DNA of 9,543 bases from contig SFRL01000076.1 in assembly GCA_004562765.1 (NCBI GenBank), positions 1-9,543 on the forward strand, read 5' to 3'. The notes below the pieces were generated by a model, which had not been told where the DNA came from, made no database searches, and saw only the letters and a list, made by a program, of their open reading frames with translations. Of the stretch, positions 6,589-9,543 are shown piece after piece; the first letter of the stretch is position 1; the number at the start of each line of letters is the position of its first letter. This DNA comes from a bacterium (GTDB taxonomy: Bacteria; Bacillota; Clostridia; Lachnospirales; Lachnospiraceae). Made by a program: the position numbers and the translations under genes.

Positions 6589-7257
6589 CTACTTCAAGTG
6601 AAATCTTCTCTTTAATTCTGTCGTAGCACGCCTGCCTCCGATGATCACAGTCCCCAGAAATAGAAATACTGCCACTGCCAGCGCAATGTATGCCAGGTAC
6701 GGGACCGTTATATATCCAAGCGCACTTAAGATGACCGGTATCAGGCTAAATAAGATCATGGCGATCTGAAAGCAGAGATAGCTCTGCCAGTTTCTACGAT
6801 TAAAAATGATCAAAAACAATACCGCTACATCAGTTGCCAAAAGCGCTGCCGGAAAAGCGTAGTTGATGGACCATCCGTTATTTCCCAGCACATGGTCAAT
6901 GACATAGAGCAGCAAAACCCCGCCAGCCACGCCGACTATGATCTTCATGCGGTATCCGGCACGGCTGTAACTCACCGTGTAGGCAAGCGTCAGATAAATA
7001 TATGCCAGAACCACGCCGACAATGACGCTCCAGTACAAACCGTTAAAGTAGATATAATTTAATGCGATCAGCAGACTCTCCGTTACGATCGCCACAAACA
7101 GATAAATGCGGATGATCAGCTTCATCACATGATTTTTCGCCCAGATATCCGGATACTTATTTTCCGCTTCGCCGTCTGTGTCAAGCACACATTTGCAGAG
7201 CGGGCAGATGCCTGTGTCATCCCGGACAAAAACGCCGCATTGCTTGCACTTACTCAT
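6589..7257 (-). CDS. DUF6320 protein: N-terminal zinc ribbon plus six membrane helices
   Basis: 222 residues. A short zinc ribbon stands at the N-terminus: CKQCG (C4, C7) and CPLC (C18, C21). A spacer with KYPDIWA near 34-40 follows, then six hydrophobic stretches at about 46-66, 74-95, 104-121, 132-152, 159-181 and 187-207, and a basic end (GGRRATTELKRRFHLK). With positive residues before helix 1 and at the end, both termini are probably cytoplasmic. This architecture matches the DUF6320 family as I remember it; function is unknown. The start ATG (7257) overlaps the acyltransferase stop as ATGA, and GGGGTG lies about five bases upstream, so the two are almost surely co-translated. The tight pairing suggests the protein anchors the acyltransferase, supplies or moves its substrate, or senses its product. 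The zinc-ribbon call rests on cysteine spacing only. Confidence 0.85.
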   Translation of the reverse strand: MSKCKQCGVFVRDDTGICPLCKCVLDTDGEAENKYPDIWAKNHVMKLIIRIYLFVAIVTESLLIALNYIYFNGLYWSVIVGVVLAYIYLTLAYTVSYSRAGYRMKIIVGVAGGVLLLYVIDHVLGNNGWSINYAFPAALLATDVAVLFLIIFNRRNWQSYLCFQIAMILFSLIPVILSALGYITVPYLAYIALAVAVFLFLGTVIIGGRRATTELKRRFHLK

Positions 7258-8600
7258 ACATACACCCCATTACTTTCTATAGTGACCTCCAGACCGTCCG
7301 CCGCCAGTTGTCGGAAAAACGCCCGCTGTACATGCGCCTCCGCCAGCATGGAACTGAAGGTGATCGCCAGTGTATCCTGATAGGAGCAGATCGTCGCCTT
7401 TAAGAGCTGCCCCTTGCTCATAGCGAGAAACGCATGGAACATCTGCACATAGGGCTCATACTCCGGCTCCAGCTTGATATTTCCGATGTTTGTAATGGTG
7501 GTGGAATTGGCCAGCGCTGACTGTGTGTACACCAGACGGATCGCGATATTTTTCAAAAACAAAGGCACGGCACGGGCAAACAGATTTTGCTGGTTGGACA
7601 CGTTGTAGGAAAACAGTTCCTCCAGGTGCTCCTTGTTGATCTGTGAGCGCAGACTCGTCTTTACCCGCTCCAACACTTCCTCATACGACAGATTCTCCTG
7701 ATCCGGCACCAGCTCCGCTGACACCATCACAAAGAAATTTTTCGTGGTCACAGAATCAAAAAACGGGCGCAGATTCACCGGGACTGCCGCGCGGATCGCC
7801 TGATCGCTGGTCATGCCGTGCAGACATTCCTTGTAAATGCTCCACACATAGGTAGCGACCAGATACTCATTGATGCTCAGTCCGTATCTGTGGCAGACCT
7901 CCTTGAGTGCCGGGATCTTCACATAGCCATGGATAACGCCAAACTGCTCTGCGTCCAGCTTTTCACCCTTGATCTGATAAGCCTTTTTTGACTGGTAGCC
8001 TTTTTTGGCACTTTTGCGGTAGTTGCGCAGAAAGCTGTCCTCACGGTTTAAAGAAGTATCCGCGCTGAGGGAATCTCCCACTTTTTCCCGAAGTTCTGGA
8101 TGTACCAGCCGCAGATACTGATAGGTCAGTTCCTTTAAGAAATTGATACCGCCCATGCCGTCCGTCAGCACATGGAACACTTCCAGACTGATCCGCTTCT
8201 TATAATAGCGGACGCGGAACATATATCCCCGATATTTATTCGGCTGGATAAACCGACAGGGGTACGTGTGCTCCTGCTTTACTGTGGGCGCTTTTTTCCC
8301 GTTTTCCTCAAAATAATACCAGAAAAAACCGGTGCGCATCCGCACATTGAACAGGTCAAACTTCGGAAGCACGATATTTAACGCCTCCTGCAGCTTTGCG
8401 CCGTCCACCTCCTCCGTCAGTTCCACGGCGATGCGGTAGGTGTTCGTCATGCTCTCGCCCGCGATCACCGGAAACAGATGCGCCGTATTGTCCAGCCTGT
8501 CCCAGCGCGGAATGTGGCTGTTTCGCCGCTTCCGAGGACGCTCTGCCTTATTTTTATTTTTATTTTTTATTTGCTGATTTTCTTTTTTATTTTTGCTCAT
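7254..8600 (-). CDS. Condensation-domain-like HxxxDG acyltransferase (alcohol acetyltransferase type, COG4908)
   Basis: 448 residues, one stand-alone condensation/CoA-dependent acyltransferase fold. Seen: RWDRLDNTAHLFP near 32-44, the family's N-terminal signature; the catalytic motif FHVLTDGMGG with H143 and D147-G148; VPVNLRPF near 273-280; NFF near 288-290; and TITNIGNI near 368-375, the C-terminal floor-loop counterpart. Related enzymes move an acyl group from a thioester to an alcohol or amine using the histidine as base. The usual HH pair is FH here, as in other HxxxD transferases. No carrier domain is attached and no carrier protein is in the window, so acyl-CoA is the likelier donor. 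Residues 1-28 are lysine-rich and probably disordered, perhaps binding RNA or acidic lipid. First gene of the operon. No ribosome site precedes ATG 8600 and no other start codon lies before the conserved region, which fits a leaderless message. Substrates unknown. Confidence 0.87.
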   Translation of the reverse strand: MSKNKKENQQIKNKNKNKAERPRKRRNSHIPRWDRLDNTAHLFPVIAGESMTNTYRIAVELTEEVDGAKLQEALNIVLPKFDLFNVRMRTGFFWYYFEENGKKAPTVKQEHTYPCRFIQPNKYRGYMFRVRYYKKRISLEVFHVLTDGMGGINFLKELTYQYLRLVHPELREKVGDSLSADTSLNREDSFLRNYRKSAKKGYQSKKAYQIKGEKLDAEQFGVIHGYVKIPALKEVCHRYGLSINEYLVATYVWSIYKECLHGMTSDQAIRAAVPVNLRPFFDSVTTKNFFVMVSAELVPDQENLSYEEVLERVKTSLRSQINKEHLEELFSYNVSNQQNLFARAVPLFLKNIAIRLVYTQSALANSTTITNIGNIKLEPEYEPYVQMFHAFLAMSKGQLLKATICSYQDTLAITFSSMLAEAHVQRAFFRQLAADGLEVTIESNGVYV

Positions 8601-8609
8601 ATGAAAAAT

Positions 8610-8638
8610 ATTGTAACATAGATATGAAAGTTATGCAA
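8610..8638 (-). promoter_or_regulatory. Strong candidate promoter of the acyltransferase operon, giving a leaderless mRNA
   Basis: On the minus strand, TTGCAT (8638-8633), a spacer of exactly 17 bases and TACAAT (8615-8610) match the sigma-A consensus at 4 of 6 and 5 of 6. Only nine bases (8609-8601) separate the -10 box from ATG 8600. A start site seven or eight bases past the -10 would leave one or two bases of leader, too short for a ribosome site, and none is present. It lies after the terminator of the upstream nuclease gene, so the operon has its own transcription. Confidence 0.6.
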
Positions 8639-8646
8639 ACGGGCAG

Positions 8647-8677
8647 AAAAATACCTGCGGGATGGATTCCCGCAGGT
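8647..8677 (-). terminator. Intrinsic terminator of the Rpn-type nuclease gene
   Basis: A perfect 10-bp GC-rich stem, ACCTGCGGGA (8653-8662) with its complement at 8668-8677, and a five-base loop. In the minus direction it is followed by one A and five T (8651-8647). It lies about 60 bases after the nuclease stop at 8736 and just upstream of the operon promoter, so it insulates the operon. In the plus direction no clean T run follows. Confidence 0.85.
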
Positions 8678-8735
8678 GTATTGGCATCTTTCGTTTTATG
8701 GTTCAGGCTTCCACGTCATCTGAAACATGATAGGC

Positions 8736-9543
8736 TCACTTGATTATCATCTTCTTCTGAATTTCCCTTACCTCCTGCAGATCGCAGTTGCAAAATGCTG
8801 CAATCTCCTCGGGAGTTTTTTGATTTTGCAGCATACTCTCTATCAGCAACGCTCTCCCTCGCTCTATTCCCTCATTCCTTACATAATCCTCTCTCGCGTT
8901 GCGATCACGTATTTCCTTCATGTGTGCCTCATACCGGGCACGCATGCGCTCACTCATACTCATTTTCTTGACTTCTCCGATTGCCATATTGATACCTGCG
9001 TTTGCCGTATGGATCATATCCAGTTCCTCCTCCGTTTGTGCGTTGAATAACCGAATCCAGTCATCTACCGGATTCTTCCCGTCCAACTTTTTTCCAAGCT
9101 CTATGATATGTATCTCAAACAAGTCCGTAAACTGTTTACCAGCTTCGTCCCTGAGATAGTACACCGAATGATATTGCGAGTCGTCTCTATAATCAAAATC
9201 CAATATGCTGATACTAATGCTCTTTTTCAACTTTGCATAGTTTTCTCCAACCCGAAGATCCTCTGTGTACATTTTCGCCAGATAAAACAGATTTCTCTTG
9301 TCCCAATAAGAATAGAATCTGACCTGTATTTCTATGTTCACCTTGGTGCTGCCATTCAGTTCTACCAACACATCCACGATACCCTGTTTTTGTTTTCGAT
9401 GTCGCCTCCACAAATATGGATTACTGATGCACACTGACTTCATATCCTCTATCGGAATACCAGTGACATCACTGATAAAATGCTTTCTGATGATTTCGTG
9501 CGAAAACAATTCTTTTGCGCAAAAATCCGTCTTTGGTGAAATG
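8736..9543 (-). CDS. Rpn/PD-(D/E)XK nuclease-family transposase-like protein (5' end cut by the right edge)
   Basis: The frame stays open to the edge, so the true start lies outside. The apparent TTG start at 9509 is internal: the eleven codons before it read ISPKTDFCAKE, the family's usual SPKxDFxFKxLF opening. Seen: GIVDVLVEL and then NIEIQV, the D...ExQ core of PD-(D/E)XK enzymes; an alpha-helical middle; and a C-terminal EGIERGRALL stretch ending in a short helix-turn-helix-like segment (TPEEIAAFCNCDLQEV). Members of PF12784/Rpn are annotated as PD-(D/E)XK transposases; some promote recombination or act as DNA nucleases, and many copies are phase-variable or selfish. No terminal inverted repeats or target duplication are visible. 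The core residues are intact, so it may be active. Terminated by the hairpin at 8677-8647; not part of the acyltransferase operon. Confidence 0.85.
   Translation of the reverse strand, partial: ISPKTDFCAKELFSHEIIRKHFISDVTGIPIEDMKSVCISNPYLWRRHRKQKQGIVDVLVELNGSTKVNIEIQVRFYSYWDKRNLFYLAKMYTEDLRVGENYAKLKKSISISILDFDYRDDSQYHSVYYLRDEAGKQFTDLFEIHIIELGKKLDGKNPVDDWIRLFNAQTEEELDMIHTANAGINMAIGEVKKMSMSERMRARYEAHMKEIRDRNAREDYVRNEGIERGRALLIESMLQNQKTPEEIAAFCNCDLQEVREIQKKMIIK

Noticed and set aside
8736..9543. Insertion sequence with terminal inverted repeats
   Set aside because: No inverted ends or target-site duplication are visible near 8736, and the other end is outside the window; the family usually lacks classical IS ends.

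Overview
The window reads as chromosomal DNA from a low-to-mid-GC Clostridia, most likely a gut Lachnospiraceae. The basis is the gene families present (a MepA-like MATE pump, a DUF6320 protein beside a condensation-type acyltransferase, an unusual ClpX, a DUF4143 ATPase and an Rpn-type nuclease), strong AGGAGG-type ribosome sites and sigma-A-like promoters. This is inference from protein style, not a database match. Nearly everything is on the minus strand.

Layout from left to right. 1-819: a DUF4143-type ATPase, cut by the left edge. It is preceded by three TACGCA repeats at exact 34-bp spacing, which overlap its likely promoter. 820-1158: an AT-rich gap with no confident gene. 1159-1362: a 67-residue plus-strand protein with a TTG start. 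1383-2780: a MATE efflux transporter, with a promoter, two hairpins and an intrinsic terminator in the stretch just upstream. 3023-8600: five minus-strand genes that look like one operon, in transcription order a condensation-type acyltransferase, a zinc-ribbon membrane protein (DUF6320), an HSL-family esterase, a PflA/PflX-like radical SAM protein and a ClpX-like unfoldase. 8736-9543: an Rpn/PD-(D/E)XK nuclease-family protein that runs off the right edge and ends at a strong intrinsic terminator.

The operon starts at a near-consensus promoter whose predicted start site lies only one or two bases before the acyltransferase ATG, so the message looks leaderless. The first two genes overlap by ATGA. 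The esterase and radical SAM genes also overlap, and the esterase's acidic tail codons serve as the next gene's ribosome site. The likely system is the first three genes: a cytoplasmic HxxxDG acyltransferase that makes an ester or amide, a membrane partner, and an esterase that could remove or trim it. To my knowledge the product is not described. The radical SAM and ClpX-like genes may share transcription without sharing the pathway.

The ends of the window (DUF4143 ATPase, Rpn nuclease) are typical accessory genes that move between strains.
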